Origin: Perkinsus olseni
Taxonomy: Eukaryota; Perkinsozoa; Perkinsida; Perkinsidae
Length of the DNA: 64,000 nt
Assembly (NCBI GenBank): GCA_013115135.1
Contig: JABANP010000100.1
Span: 1-64,000, forward strand
Direction of reading: 5' to 3'
The notes under the pieces were generated by a model. That model did not search any database. It had not been told where the DNA came from and saw only the letters and a list, made by a program, of their open reading frames with translations. The stretch's first letter is position 1. Every line of letters starts with the position of its first letter. This document shows, piece after piece, positions 10,136 to 23,599 of this stretch. Both the position numbers and the translations under genes were made by a program.

Positions 10136-12564
10136 CTCGATGACGTTGACGTCGTTGTGCGGCCGTACCACGAAGTCTTGGTTACAACTCAACGCCCAGG
10201 GGTATGAGGCTAAGCCATCTAGGCAGAAGCGAACATATTTCCACTCAAAAACTGCTCTATAATCGCCAGACTGTTCTTTCGGCTGATCATGAGGAACCAG
10301 ATGTCCTGCATTGTAGACTCGAACGAAAGCTAGATTCTGCGTACGACGCATTTCACCCACGACCTCTGTGGTACCTGAACCGCAGCTACGAGCTATATCC
10401 ACTGAGCAAGCCTCCGCTATCGACGACAGCTCCAGTGGGTCTATCAACGCCCACTCGGCTACCACGATTCTTAACACCCTACCGGCTTGATATAGTTCGA
10501 GAGGCCTATGGACGAACTGCTGAGCTCCGCTCCACTGCAGTCTTTTCGTCCAGGCATCATTCACGAGCCAGTTGCAGAGGTAGTCCTTGTCTCCAGCGTA
10601 GATCAGGACTTTAACGCCGGCTTCCAGAACACGCTCGACTTCAGGATTGTAAATTCGATACGTATCATCGAAGTACAGATCAAGAGTAACCTGAGTAGGG
10701 GCGCATCGAAGATGAAACAACAATTCCCCGGAGCGTCTGGCAGAGGCCCGTTGCGTCTTACACGGTAGTTGATCGGTTTCCATTTCTTGCCTGCCCCAAG
10801 TGTTTTCATGATGGTGGCATTGTTGAGGAAGTTGATGTATCGGCTGAAGTTGTAGGTACCATTCAAGCGGAGATCGTATCTGTGCTGATGAGCTCCGTGG
10901 ACGGGAACGAAAAAACTACAAGCTATGAACCACAGTCTCAACCACTCCTATAGGGAACTCCCGCACGGGTGTTGTCTCTACATGTTTCGACCAGTCGCCT
11001 CAACTGGCGCCAAGAAGTTCATCATATATTCAAGATTAGCGTCCAAGCACGTCTCGGGTGCAGTGAACAGGTTCGCAGGCTGCTTCAACTGGAATAGAAG
11101 AAGCAGATCAAGAAGTCGGCCCTCGGCAGAACTCCATGCTCACCTTCCCTAGTATCTCGGTACACCTCAACATGAGCTCAGTAGTAGGAGGAACTGATGC
11201 CAGCATTTGCTGATAAGTGGATCGGTTCACTGCGCCAGAGACCATCGCCTGTGAGAGATGCCCATTGACTGTCAGAAAGCCAGTACGGAATATGAGATGT
11301 TCGATCAACATCCGTGGTTCTCAGCTCGATGTGCAACCCACCATCTCAGCCATATAAGGAGCTGAATGCGGGTTATCGGTATCTCCGTTACCGATGGCCA
11401 TGCCACGGAAGTCAATACGCTGTTTCGGAGGCGAGCTCGCACCTGAAAGCAGAGCACGGGTGCACTCCCGTAGCAATGACAGCAGACCATCGAACCCGTG
11501 GTAGTCCAAACTCGGAGCAGCAGACTTCCTATGAATGCACTACCCTGGTCCATTCTCTTATTCTCCTGAAGTATTTTGTCCGCGATAACCGGTATATAGT
11601 GGCCAGCAAAGGACTCTCCAGCAAGATGAAAGTTCCTGTTGTACTCCGGGGAAGTGGTGGAAGAATGCCTGCAGGAAGTTGTAGAGATCATCCCTCACTT
11701 CCGTGAGGCTATGCTCGTGCTTTCCCATAGAGTAGCCGGTCCCCGCAGGCTGGTCGAGCCATATCATATTGGAGACCTCGTTCCATCCGTAAGGGTTGTA
11801 TTCCGTGGTGATACCGTCAGAGAGCAAACGGCAGGGCCCATTCTCCATCAGTAACCCTAGAATCGAGCTCGCGCCGGGGCCGCCGCTGAGCCAGAGTGTA
11901 GTTGGAGACTCAGCTGGTGGTAACCTCCTAGATTCAAAGAACCAGAAGAAGTACCTAATACCACAAAAATGGTGTTTTCACGGCTGCTTTTCACTGTAGT
12001 TAACGGGACTATATCCGACAAACATCCTCACTTTCGGTTTTTGGTAGCGTTGACTACAAAGTATCCACTCCGTTGTTTTACGGAAGAGTCACATATAGTA
12101 GGCTCTCGGATAAGGAGATGGGAGGTGCCATAGTTCAGCCGAGCGGAGTACTCGCCAGCCGCCAGGCTAGGAGGTAGAATTCATCCCAACCAGACTTTCC
12201 AGGGACTCGCCTTGCACCCTAGTGCCTGAGAAGATTCGAACTTCGACGACACTTGCTCTGAACGATAAATTCGGGCGATGCGATCCCGGCTGCGAGAGCG
12301 ATCGGACCACAATCACGTGAGGTGATGACCATGCTCTAGGTTACGGCGCTGCTAGCGGAGCTGACATGGTCTTGGCCCAGGAACGCAGTTCTGCGTAGTC
12401 CTCTTACTTCGATGGCCAGAGCTGGACCGGATACTCCAGAAGCCAAGGGCAGCGATAATGAGTATACAGACGACAAGTGCCCGGCCCGGCGAGAACAAGC
12501 GGGAAGGCTTGGACTGATCACTGGTTTCGGGAAGCAGCTGACGGCTGAGCGAGTTGGACTGCAT
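10136..12564 (-). CDS. Serine carboxypeptidase (peptidase S10 family), one +1 frame break
   Basis: Secretory or lysosomal serine carboxypeptidase (cathepsin A/CPY family). The proposed start at 12564 gives a basic N-terminus and one hydrophobic segment ([18 protein letters not shown]), fitting a signal anchor. The exons between 12350 and 12120 are unclear. From 12090 the family order is plain: [56 protein letters not shown], then [14 protein letters not shown] with the catalytic Ser, [29 protein letters not shown] with the catalytic Asp, and [12 protein letters not shown] with the catalytic His. At 11648-11651 (CCCC on the coding strand) the frame shifts by +1 between LQAFFHHF and PEYNRNFHL; skipping one C restores the canonical FFxxFPEYN block. 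Introns are short GT-AG. All three catalytic residues are kept, so the enzyme looks active if the frame is bridged. Confidence 0.82.
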
Positions 12565-12699
12565 TTACTAGCCTCTTGCTTCACAACTAGCTGAAGAACA
12601 TTTCACTGCCTCGGTCTCCCGCTTGCAACTCAAACAATCACCAGCAAACTAGAAGCGATAACGTCTGAGCACAGACTCTTCTTGCGGATCATTCTGCGC

Positions 12700-13483
12700 C
12701 CGCCCTCCAGCCTCCGAGCTTCCGGTCGATGATCAGGAGCCTGCTACGATAGTTTCTCCGGAAGACAGCACTATGAGACGGTCTCGCCGCATCCGGGCAT
12801 CGGTGTTCGTGGACTGCCGACGACCCTCCGGCGTCTTATGCCTTTTCCAACCCTCTTCACAAGCTTCCTTACTGCGTGTCCTCCAGTGACGCCCACCATC
12901 GAAGTGGTACAGCGGCACGACAGAAGCTATACGATATTCCAAAGATCCTTGGCCTCCATTTCATCGTATCCACTATGACCATTGCGAGCAAGGTCTCTCT
13001 CCTAAGGAGGCGAATTCTTCTGCGGCTCTTCATTCACCGATGTCCTATTGAAGGTCGGCCGCCCGAGAAGAACGATATTGACGATTGCACTTGCGACGAG
13101 CTCGTCGGGGAGGCCGCCTACTGGGACAATGTCACATCACTCGACTGCCCGAGCTCTCTCCGCCAAGTTCCCCGCAGAAATAGAAGCAGATGACGATGAG
13201 CAGCGAGCTGATTATTATGAAGATTATTCGGATAAGTCCAGAAATGATCTCATCCCTGCGGATCTGCCTTGCTTCATTGGTTCTGCTAGGCGTGAGGCGA
13301 CCCTCGAGGAGCGGCCTTGTCCTCTGAGCGAACGTCGGCATAGTGCTGACGCCGAGGTGCCCAGGAAACAGGAAACTGCCCATAGCGAATAGATACGGAA
13401 ACACCATCAAGCCGGAAGATGAACACTAGAGCTGCGATGACCCAGCTTTCCAATAGGCATGTACTATGACGCAGTTCCAACAC
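12700..13483 (-). CDS. Possible small multi-membrane protein
   Basis: Not recognised. From 13483 the minus strand encodes a hydrophobic segment (SWVIAALVFIF), then in the next frame MVFPYLFAMGSFLFPG, and further on RRDEIISGLIRIIFIIIS with LLIVICFYF. These form two or three plausible membrane helices. Joining the first two again needs a +1 step (near 13423, CTTCCGG on the coding strand). A downstream segment in another frame (VASAIVNIVLLGRP) could be a further exon. No family motif is seen and the gene could be decayed. Confidence 0.25.
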
Positions 13484-14821
13484 GCCGACCTGCAGATGAA
13501 CTAGCTTGCCACAGCTACTGCGCCCACCGACCCATCGCTTACTGACGTAGACGCGATATATGAAACAACGAACCGAGAGTAACTATCACCACGCCATCAC
13601 CACCTTTACCACGTTTCGGAAACTAAGCCTACCGCGGTAGATAACAGGGCCAGCCAATCGAGCTTCGAAGACCTTATGGTAGTCAAGAGCACGGCTCCGA
13701 TCTTGTACGGGTTGCGTTGATCCAGAGAACACCTAGCTGTTTGGATCGAGCGAGCCGTGCAAAAGTCAAACTCACAAGTCCACTTTAGTGGGGCTATTGC
13801 TGGCCATAGGTGCCCTCCACGGCTCACGCCAAGTGCACTGCTCGGACAGCTTCGTAAGACAAGTAATAGAGCAACGAAAGGCATCTTGAAGAATTTATCA
13901 GGTGTACCTGATCGAGCAAGAACAAGCGAGAATTACAAGCGATCGAATGGAGCAAATAAACGCCGCACCAGGGCAACTCGGGGGAAATTCGAAATGCTCG
14001 TCTCTCTCAATATCTATACACGTCTGACTTGCCAAGCGTCGCATTTTCCCATGTATAGGAGGACTAGAAGGCAGCCCATCTTCCAGTCGTTCTCGGGCGG
14101 AGTTCATACAGCCGTTACCAGAGCGGAAATTCAGGACGATTACTCTCAGTTGCGCTAGCGTTCCGCTATGGAAGCTCCCCATGAAAAACACTCTGAACCT
14201 CCACAGCACAACTGGATTGAATTGAGGCACAAGACGATATGTGAGTAACTCATTTAGAAAGAACTGTATGAATCTCTTATCGAACAAGTATGAAAACCGG
14301 GTACGAGTCTCATGGGGATCTCATTCAATGATCCGCTCCGAGGATAGCCCACGTCCTCGCTCTGCCATCTGCCAGGGTGGAGCATCTAGGCGACAGTAAG
14401 ATAACTGTGCTATGTAGTAGATTCCGAATTCATTGCTGCACCGGTACGGTGAAGCAAACCGCCGCTATGAACTTGGCCAGCTCAGCTCCAATGTCCACAT
14501 GTTACCCCAACGCTCAACAGTTGTCCTTCATGTTATTGATGAAGTGGAAGTAGCAACTACTGTTCCGTGTGTTTGGGAAGATCACTCGGCACGCCTTAAT
14601 GGCGCCCCGGTGAGCGTCGTGTACGCAAGACTTCACACCAGTCACTGCCGGTTGCTAGCGAACAAACTTAGACGCGACCGGTAGCTTCTTCCGTATGCAG
14701 CCTTGAGCTGGAAACTTGCTCCAACAGATAGACTGCACAAGCACACGCTGCCACGGTACAGTACAATAACATTCGAGAACACGCTACCGGTTGTCTCCGC
14801 AACCTGGTCATTCTGTTCTTC
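13484..14821. other. Gene-poor stretch, nothing recognisable
   Basis: Only short overlapping ORFs on both strands, with no known motif, no consistent exon-intron pattern and no repeat that I can see. Confidence 0.55.
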
Positions 14822-15056
14822 CAACTCTGTCACACCGGGCAAGAATCCTTGCTCTATCCATCGCCATTTGCTCATGTTCACGAGCGAGGATTGTGCGCTT
14901 AGTGACGATGGGACACTCCGCCTGGCGGCGGAGACTCCTCTCAGGGTGAGGCGTGCTGATATGATCGTTCACAGCTCAACCTCATACTTAGATTGATTAC
15001 TGCGTCGCTGATTCCCCCGAGAGAGCCTTCCTCTGCGCTACTTCCTGGCCCTCATA
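14822..15056 (+). pseudogene. PCNA gene fragment (C-terminal exons with intron)
   Basis: Degenerate copy of the last part of the PCNA gene at 8590-8820. The readable piece LLMFTSEDCALSDDGTLRL and AAETPLR matches PCNA exon 7. It is followed by the corresponding intron (GTGAGG...CTTAG) and the beginning of exon 8 (IDYCVADSP) in the same arrangement. Upstream, the sequence still resembles the exon-7 acceptor region, with many differences. Because the intron is kept, it arose by DNA duplication, not by reverse transcription. No start, no earlier exons and no intact frame to a stop: a dead fragment. Confidence 0.8.
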
Positions 15057-17240
15057 AACCTTGGTTGGGTGAGCCGGACATACCTGTAACTCCGTACCAC
15101 CTGGCCACGCCCAGTGCCGAATCAACCAGTGATGGCCCAGCCCTCCATGGTGACCGGCTCGGCCACCACGCACAGGCTATTCGCACCCGTAACAGCTGCG
15201 GAAGGTGTTGCATAATTTGTCGGCGTCAGCAGTGATCAGTTGATCGGAACTTCATAATCCTTTCAAGATAAAGGATCTCTTGCGGAACATAACATGCCTC
15301 GGAACATCGGCCTCGTGCTGCCCAATCATTCTAAGGGACAACAAGATGAAGTTCTCATCATTGCTCGGATGTGGGAAAAGAAAGCTACTGTTGTCATCAG
15401 CAGCTCGAGCTCAATATGCCGATGGGTCTAACTAGACGCACTGCCGCGCGCTCAGTTCTTCGAGGCAACGAGCGTGGGAGGTCGCGCCCCACTGCTCAGC
15501 GACTCGAAACTGCTATTCAGGTGAACAAGAAAGAAATAAAACCCGCCAACTTACCGTACAAGTATCAATCTCGCAATTGAAGGGAGCTCCTCAGTCATAC
15601 TCCAGCAGTCCGTGGAGTCCTCAAGAGTTCTCCGCAACCGTGGGCCGCCGCAGCGGAGCTCTAATGCAGCATCAGTCAGGCGAATTCCGACCGTGGCGAA
15701 GTCCTCACGAGACTTACAGCTTCAGAGGCCGATCCTTCGGCCTTACCCACTGGAAAGGAGCATCGGGGGCTCCCAGAGTAGCTATCTGGTTGAGCAGGAA
15801 CGACGCATCACCTCAATTAACAATGCCTAAGCGAGCTTCGTATTTGCACACGTACGCTAGCGCTGGATAGCCTTGGATGGCGCACTATGAAGTACTGAAG
15901 AGCAAGTCACCAGTGTTGAACAACGACAGGAACATCTTTTGCACATGGGTTCAACGGCAGCCGATAGGAGTCTAGTCGACAGCAGTCGCTCCAACATGTC
16001 TGCTGTCTGGGGGGCGGAGCTCAAGCCAGGGCCCATTCACGGCTGCGGCTACCAGACATCCCATGGAGGCTTGAACCTGCTTAGGAGAATGTTAACGCTG
16101 TATTTGAGATGGATTGCTACAATTTGATCACGAGTTCCTCTGGTGGGCAATGCTGGCAAAGGCACCACACGGAAGCCTCTACGCTGCAACGCCGACCTGA
16201 ATTGATCAGTGGAGCGACCTACGAAAAAAATAGGCACTTACCGCTGTGCAATCGCCTTGGAGGCTCCAGCACCACGGAGGAGGATGAAAGTGTGGTTCGG
16301 TTGAGCATATCCTTCTATCAAGCGAACAAATCCACCCACCGTCCTGAAGACCAAGTACTTCGAACTGCAACGCGTATGAACGGACGCCTCAAGAGAGCCA
16401 TCCATATCGTGTCTTGACCTCACTTACTGGGCGATGGATCGGAGGACTGTTTTGAACACGACTACGCCCTCGCACTTCCTATCCAGCTCATACCCACGCT
16501 CCGCCGCTTTTTTCCGCACCTGACGAATACTTCGATGAGGCACTGTTTGGGCTGGCTAAAGATGCAGAGCATCCTATGTGATGAAGCTTCATCAATCAAA
16601 GAGCATTGCTGCTTACAGCCTCTTCCCAAGACTCGAACATCTCGGCTTCAAGGGTGTCCCTTACAACCAAAACGACTGAGCACTGCCTCGGTGGCGATGT
16701 GAGCATCTCCTTGAACGCAGTCTCGAGCTCAGCTCTCGCTTTGACAGAGGATCGGCCGCCAGGAAACTGATTGGAATTAAAGGTCCGGTAAAATGCCTAC
16801 GCTCCTCCACAATAATCGAATAGGCCTACGATACGCGATGTTCAACGAAAAGTTCCAGCCAGATTGAACGAGCTAATCCTAAGGGCTATTGAGTTGGAAT
16901 TGTCGTCAAGCATCTCCGCCGTGTCACCGAAGATTCGAAAAAGATAGCCCTCTCGGGAATAGAACTACCATTGAGGACCAGGGACCAATCCTGGTTCGCA
17001 AAGATCTGTACACAACAAGCAGCTCGACCTACGTCAATGGATCTGGTTGGTATTGCTGTCTGGCCTTCGAAGCCTGGAGGAGGCCGCTGAGAGAAAGAAT
17101 AGATATCCAGCTGACCACAAGAATGCTCATGGTGCTGCTTACTCGCTTCTTTTTGTCGACTAGTCGAATAACCCCAGCGATTTTACCATAAATGTAGACA
17201 AAATTGTGCCTTAGACGGGCAATGGGGCTACTGGAGGTAT
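15057..17240. other. Gene-poor stretch upstream of the hydrolase array
   Basis: Short ORFs only. No catalytic motif of the neighbouring hydrolase family and no other family was recognised on either strand. It may contain highly decayed array copies, but nothing in the sequence proves this. Confidence 0.5.
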
Positions 17241-17249
17241 CGTCGAGGA

Positions 17250-18300
17250 CTTACATGATTTGGAAAACAGCGTCCTCCGCCCCATGACTGCCACCAATAA
17301 CAATGCGATTCGGATATATTCGATGGAGAACCGACAGCTCATAGTACTCTCTCAAGATATCACTGACGCTACTTGGGGTCTTGCCATCCCTGACGACCTT
17401 AATTCCCACAGGTGGATACCCTGTTCCTACCTTATTTCCTTCAGCTCGGACGTTGGGACTTGCACTGTTCTGTAGGTAACACCGCTTCCACACTCAAGTG
17501 CAAGTGACCTATCAACAGCCTCAACGGCTCCGACCTCGGCCGAGTGGCCCAGTAGGTCGTCCAAGACGTGCGATATTCTCTGCACAGATCGTATATCCTC
17601 TGCCAAGGGCTGTGTGGTCGTGGTCAGCCAGATAACACCGCACAGCGGGCGCGTCAGAAGCATCAATAAATCAGTGAGCAAGCCGTCGCCGACGCGAATA
17701 CCTCTGGGGAGCGTTGCAGCCTTGAAAAAAGTGACGCTCTCCAATCGGCTGAAAGAAGCTCCTACCACGTTCAATCTCGGAGGCTCTGATCTTGGTGAGT
17801 TTCTATACATCCGCACAGGCGTGACCTCCATCCCTTCGGTCTCCACGATATTTGGAGTAACATTTTGTAAAGAATCCCATTCGTCCACGGCGAGCACACC
17901 GCCGAGTCGCAGGGGATACAGCCTCCTGAACCGAGGCAGCTCTAATGGCTCTGCCTTCCACCGAAGAATAAGGTCAGAGGCTCACGCAAAATGAACCGCC
18001 ATGGCGGCTCCTGTCTCCTGGCCAACCAGGAAAACGTGCTCGGGGGGCACTTCAGTGATAATCTGGTTGACACTGCTGCTTAGGTCGCGGAGAGAATTCT
18101 CTAACCCAGGGTCGCTAAGACCCTGACGCGCCGACTCCCTATCGAACCTAGAGCACGGCGAGTCCCATACACGCAGTGGGCGTCGGTCCTACCAGTAGGT
18201 CTGCTCATTAGGTGGAAGAAGCAAGGAGAACCTAGTCTCCCCACAATTCCGTCTAAGCGGCTCCCCAGCGTCTGTGGATTCGACTAACGCCTAAAGTCTC
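17250..18300 (-). CDS. Hydrolase array unit 0 (most diverged): two APT-like modules
   Basis: Most diverged unit of the array. Module A0 (about 18190-17995) reads VPPEHVFLVGQETGAAMAVHF, the strand-turn-helix of the acyl-protein thioesterase nucleophile elbow. Aligned to the family GFSQGG it has Glu where the serine should be. Module B0 contains RPLCGVIWL (about 17640) and, about 0.7 kb below A0, NRIVIGGSHGAEDAV (about 17270-17320), where Ser is kept (GGSHGA). Exons are separated by short introns whose limits I could not fix. It may be a pseudogene. If translated, it would be a two-module alpha/beta hydrolase. Confidence 0.45.
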
Positions 18301-19379
18301 GTTTTCCCCAGAGTGAGCTCAAGTGCGCAATCGCTTACGTTGAATGCGTCATGAAAGGCCACAAAGAATTCATGTGTCCCAGTATCCGACTTCTCTGATA
18401 AACATATTATTTTGCACACTGACTGTGTGGGAATTGGTCGTGTTAGGATCAATAATGACGCCCAGAAGGTAGATGCAGTACGGAAGGTTGAAGGGACCAT
18501 TAATATGAACAAGGACTCCTAGAAGATACATTTGCCGAGGCATTGAATCGAGCCGCGGTCGTGTCCTCCCAACACTGCGAGAAATGGGTCAACACCATGT
18601 ACCCTCACAGCGAACATGCTTGGTAGATAACGGCCAACATCTTCAACAGCTTCAACAGCTTTCCTCGGCTCTCGCAAGCCCGGCAGGTACAGCAGGAGAG
18701 CTATACAAACTCCCAATCACTATCGCTACCACTACCCCGTGCTCTGCACGGAACTGGAACCTTCGGACCGCCCCATGCCCATGATAGCGAAAGGGGGATG
18801 ATGCAATCCCTCAGAATGACCTGAAAGAACGACAAGGTGTAGTGCCAGTAATAGTGGTCTCTGATTCCGATGGAAAGCGCATGTCTATCCTCTCAATGCC
18901 GCGGGCAACCTCTAGTTCCACACCGTAAAATACTAGGTTTGGGATCCGTGGACCATTCATTGCGGAGTGCCCTTGAAGGGTTCCTAAACTTAGACTGAGT
19001 AAGAGGATGTCAGCAGAGCTGTTCCGAGGACTAAGATCCGTAAGGGCTCGACGTAAAATCATGACGACCACCCTCGCCAAGGAAAGGTGTCGTGAGAAAT
19101 ACTTCCCGACGCACGGCGGTCCTACCTCGGGCTCCTCTCCTAGCTGATCAGGAGAGGGAACTCGTGGGTTCGCCACATACATGGCCTGCATGTCGAAAGA
19201 TCGGATCGTGGACCTGACTCCAGGAGAAAGCTCAACGACGCAGTGATGCGAACCTTACCCTAGTGAATCGTACAAAGATTGCGCGATAAACACGACAGAG
19301 CTGCTCCCTCTGCTTCTCAGTAGATTGACTATTCTTGTCACTCGACCGCCGATGAGACTTTCGCGTCTGCTACGATGAC

Positions 19380-21810
19380 TCACTCCCCTGAGATGAATGG
19401 CAGCTACACCGATGACTATTTTGTTCCAGTGTATCACCCGAAGATGCTCTCCACTAGACTAACGAACTCGATTTCGCCATTGCACTTCTCCAAGAGTCGG
19501 CGATCACCTGCTCCCTCGCGGACCTGTACGGGATACCCTCCCCGCAGCAACAACGGTGATGGAAGGACTTCGACGAAGATGCGACAGAAACGAAAACCGG
19601 CAGTGTCCCACGGGAGCGATCAGACGTATACCGCCGGTGGGAATGCTGTGCACGAACCCACCGCCTCAGCCCAGTTGCCCATGACCAGCAGCTCGGAGAC
19701 CTCCTTGACGATCAGGGTTACGACGCAACGCCTGGGGACCGCCCAGAACAGGTCGGAGAAGCCTTGGAGGAGCTTCGTGTTCAACCTGGAGAGTATGCGG
19801 TAAATGAAGCTAGAAAAGCACTCCTACTCAGCAGTCTTCGACTTCTTCGCATGGTTAACAGAGACGACGGGGACACCAGGGTCATTGAGATCAAATCGAC
19901 GAGTAGCCTGGGAGGGATTTCGATATATCCGTGATTGAGCTCTCCACCAACCCTCACCTTGGGCATATTCAGTAGGAGCATCCCAGCGGATGCTCGGGTG
20001 ATGGCAGGGTTCTCCATGCTGGCGAGACAAAGATCCGCTCAGATCGCAACCGAAAACGCTTACACAAATCTCTTCACAGCTTGAGCCCCCTCACTCTTCC
20101 CACCCACGACGATGCGGTGAGTTGATATTCGACCCCAATTCAGTCGATCATAGCCTCCCTCCAGTTCAACATAGAATGGGATACTGGACGCCATCTCGGG
20201 TTTCGCCCTGAGCTCACAATCAAAACGCCAAACCCGCAGGATATTTCCACGATACACCACCCGAAGCCTTCCCGCAACGCCAGGGACCTACTTCGACACC
20301 TCTCTTTCGCTCTCGAGGCTCATCAGGCGGAGCTCGAGCTGCACCCTCGAACCACAAACTTGCCGTAACTTCTGGCTTGCCTCTGAGTCCCCATGACCAT
20401 TCAAGAGCTCCTCCATCTGCAAACCAGTATCCCATGGACCCCTAGACCGGACTCCTCAGGAGAATTTCGAATCCCCCGTCTCCGCTGCTCAGCCCCATAG
20501 TCCTCATGCGCAGATAGTTTTCTGGAACGAATTCAGCGACAGCACATCACAGACCCCGAGGAAAGTGAAGAGGTGAAATCAATGCATACGATTGTTGGAT
20601 GGGCGTGTGGTGCTGAGAAGACAGCTTAGTCGCGGAAAACATCAAGACGCGCCTTGAACAGGCGTGCCCGGCCAAGGAGATTCTGTTGCCATCAAACACA
20701 TCGCTAGAGGTAGTCGAGCTGAGGGTTACCTGTTTCCTCTTCCGCTTCTTATAATGCAAAATCCCCATCCTCGAAGGAGCAGCCCAGAGGACTCCGCAAA
20801 TCGGTTGAGTCATCATGGACATCAAATTATTCCAGATTCCAGCTTCATCCCGTGCACTGCAGAACGAAGGCTTCAGGAAACCGGACGTGCTCAACACCTG
20901 GGCAAGAATCACTTTCGAGGTTGTACCGAGGCCCTCACGGACTCACCACCGACACGCGATCCTGAGGCAACCCGGTGATGGACAGTAAGTCAGTGCCACG
21001 CCAGACGGTCTCGATTTCGCAAATTGGAGTTCGCGTACGGCTCCAGTCATCAGGATTCTCCGCGGTCAAATGGGCTGCCCCATTCAGTAGAGGTATCCAG
21101 CCAGCAAAGGACAGCACACCCCCGAGTATACCGGGATAGAGTAGTCTGAAGAGGAGGAGATACCCGAACATCCGGGCCGAAGGAACTCACGCAGTCTGAA
21201 TAGCCATAGCAGCTCCACTATAAACACCAACCAGGAATATAGATTGCAGGGGTACGCGGTCAGCCAGGCGGTTGATATTCCCGAAGAGATACTCGAGCGA
21301 GTAGATGAGTTGCTGGTCGGTAGGGTCTGTAAACTCGGGTTGGTCGGGGTACTGCTGACTGGGGCGACTGGTGAACCTGGGAGGGCATTCTTTCAACCCT
21401 CCCCTACGGACGTCGTCGATCTACCATCGTCTTTGAGGATGCGGTGGAAGTAACATATCAAAGTGAATCTCCCCACATGCAGCATTCACCTCAGCAGCCC
21501 TGCTGGACTTCTTCCGGCCATTCTGAGAATAACAAAGGATTCCAATCAAATCATAGGGACTTTGTCGGGCTCAAGGCCGCCCGGGTGGCAGACGATTGTC
21601 CTGCCCCCGACCCACCAGATAGCCGAAAAAGGCTTCCTTATGTTTATCGAAAAGAGCCGAGTCGTCAAAAGACTTCCCTTCTGGAAGATACAAAACATGA
21701 CAGGTGGCGGTCTCTCCATACGTCCGGCCCAATACGGCCATAAGTGTGGTTAGGGCCACTCCCCTGCAGCTAATGTAGGAGACCATAGATAATAATAAAC
21801 TGCCCATGAG
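19380..21810 (-). CDS. Hydrolase array unit 1: two APT-like modules
   Basis: Module A1 (21810-20940): SCRGVALTTLMAVLGRTYGE, ATCHVLYLPEGKSFDD, an exon with the family-like block before the elbow, then IFLVGVYSGAAMAIQTA ending at 21187, an intron, and LLYPGILGGVLSFAGWIP followed by TPICEIETVWRG. Against the thioesterase motif GFSQGG the elbow is GVYSGA: Tyr stands at the nucleophile position. Next come TQPICGVLWAAPS (20780) and LRQVCGSRVQLELRLMS (about 20370). Module B1 has THRIVVGGKSEGAQAV (about 20080, Ser kept) and a later part, NPAITRASAGMLLLNMPK (about 19980). Introns are short GT-AG. The two nucleophile elbows are 1.1 kb apart on the same strand, suggesting one bi-modular protein or two adjacent genes. 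Frames break in places, so function is doubtful. Confidence 0.5.
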
Positions 21811-21959
21811 GATACCACCCTACAGAGAAGCCGTCGGGGTCACCATCCATGGGCACCTCAAGGTCTTGCAGACGCAACAGTGAGAGCGCCGCAAGAGCCC
21901 GGCTCACTATGAGCAAAGCGCTCCCTTGGTCATGCTCAGGTGATGAGCCGCGATCCATA

Positions 21960-23590
21960 ACTTGTTGAGCGAGTTGGCGCGGTTAATAAGATTCCAAACT
22001 TGATGGTGGAATTTTCTCTTGCGCACGACGAAGATTTCCGCTCGCCTGGAAGTGGACTCCTGTCGAGCTTACAATGCTAGAAGGCCGTTCGAAGCTTCTA
22101 AGCCGTCATAGATTTCCATCCAATCCTCCCCAGACCAGCATCCGACGGAGCGAAATTCCCATGATGCGGAGGTTGGGAGTGTGAACAGTGAGTGGCTCTG
22201 CTCTGACTTCACCAGCGTCAACGCCAGCAACCAGGTAGTAGCCTGTGTCCGCTGTCAACTAGTAGTTGGAAGTCCCCACGGTTTAGTAGGACACGAGCGC
22301 TGCTCGATTCCATACCCGGTCTGGGTCGAGTCAGCAGTCTCTTGTAACCTACCTCCACATCCAGGGAGCGGAAGGCTGGTTCAACCTCGCATCCGCTGCC
22401 ATTACAGCCAGAACATCCACGGCTGCGACCATTGCTAGCTAGAAGAAAGTACAGAGGGGGTGCTCGGCGAACCAATTACGAAACTCACAAACGCGCCACT
22501 GCCGACTTTGGCCTCGCATTGCATTCGAATCGGCTCATTGAAGAGGCACCAGTCATGCCGTCAGCAGGTTACCGTGCGATGGTTACCACCGCATTGTGGA
22601 ACTGTCCACCACTCTGCGATACACCGCACGTGACTACGCGATTCCGCAGTAACTCAAGACGACCAGAGGATCGCCATGAGCGCAGCATGTGGCCCGTCGA
22701 TGCTCGAGCTAGCAACACCGTGAATTAGTTTAAGTTTCCAAATTCTCGCCCGAGCACTCCGTGCTCCTTGGAGGCGAAAGTTTCTACGACACAACCCATC
22801 CACTCAGAGTAGGCACTGAGATTACACGCAATCCCACACTATGCGAGCAACATTGTGAGAGTCATGATAGAAGCGAAGCCGCGGGAACGAAATCTGTTCA
22901 AAAATCCGCGCAATAAGGTCGACGGCAGACTCTTTGCAGGAGGGTATCCAACAAAAGCGGCGTGCCGGCTGGATCAGTGTCGAAGCAGGTGGGTACACGA
23001 AGTAGCACTAGATAAATTGTTGACCACAAAAAGAGACCTGATGCTCCTCAGTAACATCCCAATGCTTGTGACGGCTGTCTGAGGGCCCACTTATTCAGAT
23101 TGGATGGTGGGATTCGAGAATGCCGCTACTGTGGCAGGAGTAGGGAATCTTCCATACATCTACACCAGCGCTCCCGCTTGCGGAGGTGGAGGGAGACTTG
23201 CCTGGGTAAAGATGCCCCGGATAATCCATACGATATGACGCGACTGTTGGCATCAAACCACAGTGTTCGCACATGGTAGAAGTGCATGAGGAAGATGTGG
23301 CCGACATCTCGCTAGGGATATCGGGATATGAAGCATCCTACTGGTGGCAGCTGGGAGGCTTCTGGGGGGCTTCCCACCGATCGCACTCTGTGCGGTGTAA
23401 CGTACTATCTCTATGTTCCTACCAGGGCTCAGGCAGCAACTGAGCCCGCAGCTATACCCCTATACTGGCTATCACCCGCCCGGTCGAAGGGGTGCTGCAC
23501 AAGAAGAATGCTTGTGACCCACCATGACACAGAACGGTAGCGATCTCAGCACTCGCTCGTGACTCACTGCTAAAGTAACTCTCAGGTCGA
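21960..23590. other. Spacer between hydrolase units 1 and 2
   Basis: No convincing coding sequence. Several ORFs of 60-100 codons on both strands lack motifs. Confidence 0.45.
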
Positions 23591-23599
23591 GGACAACAT

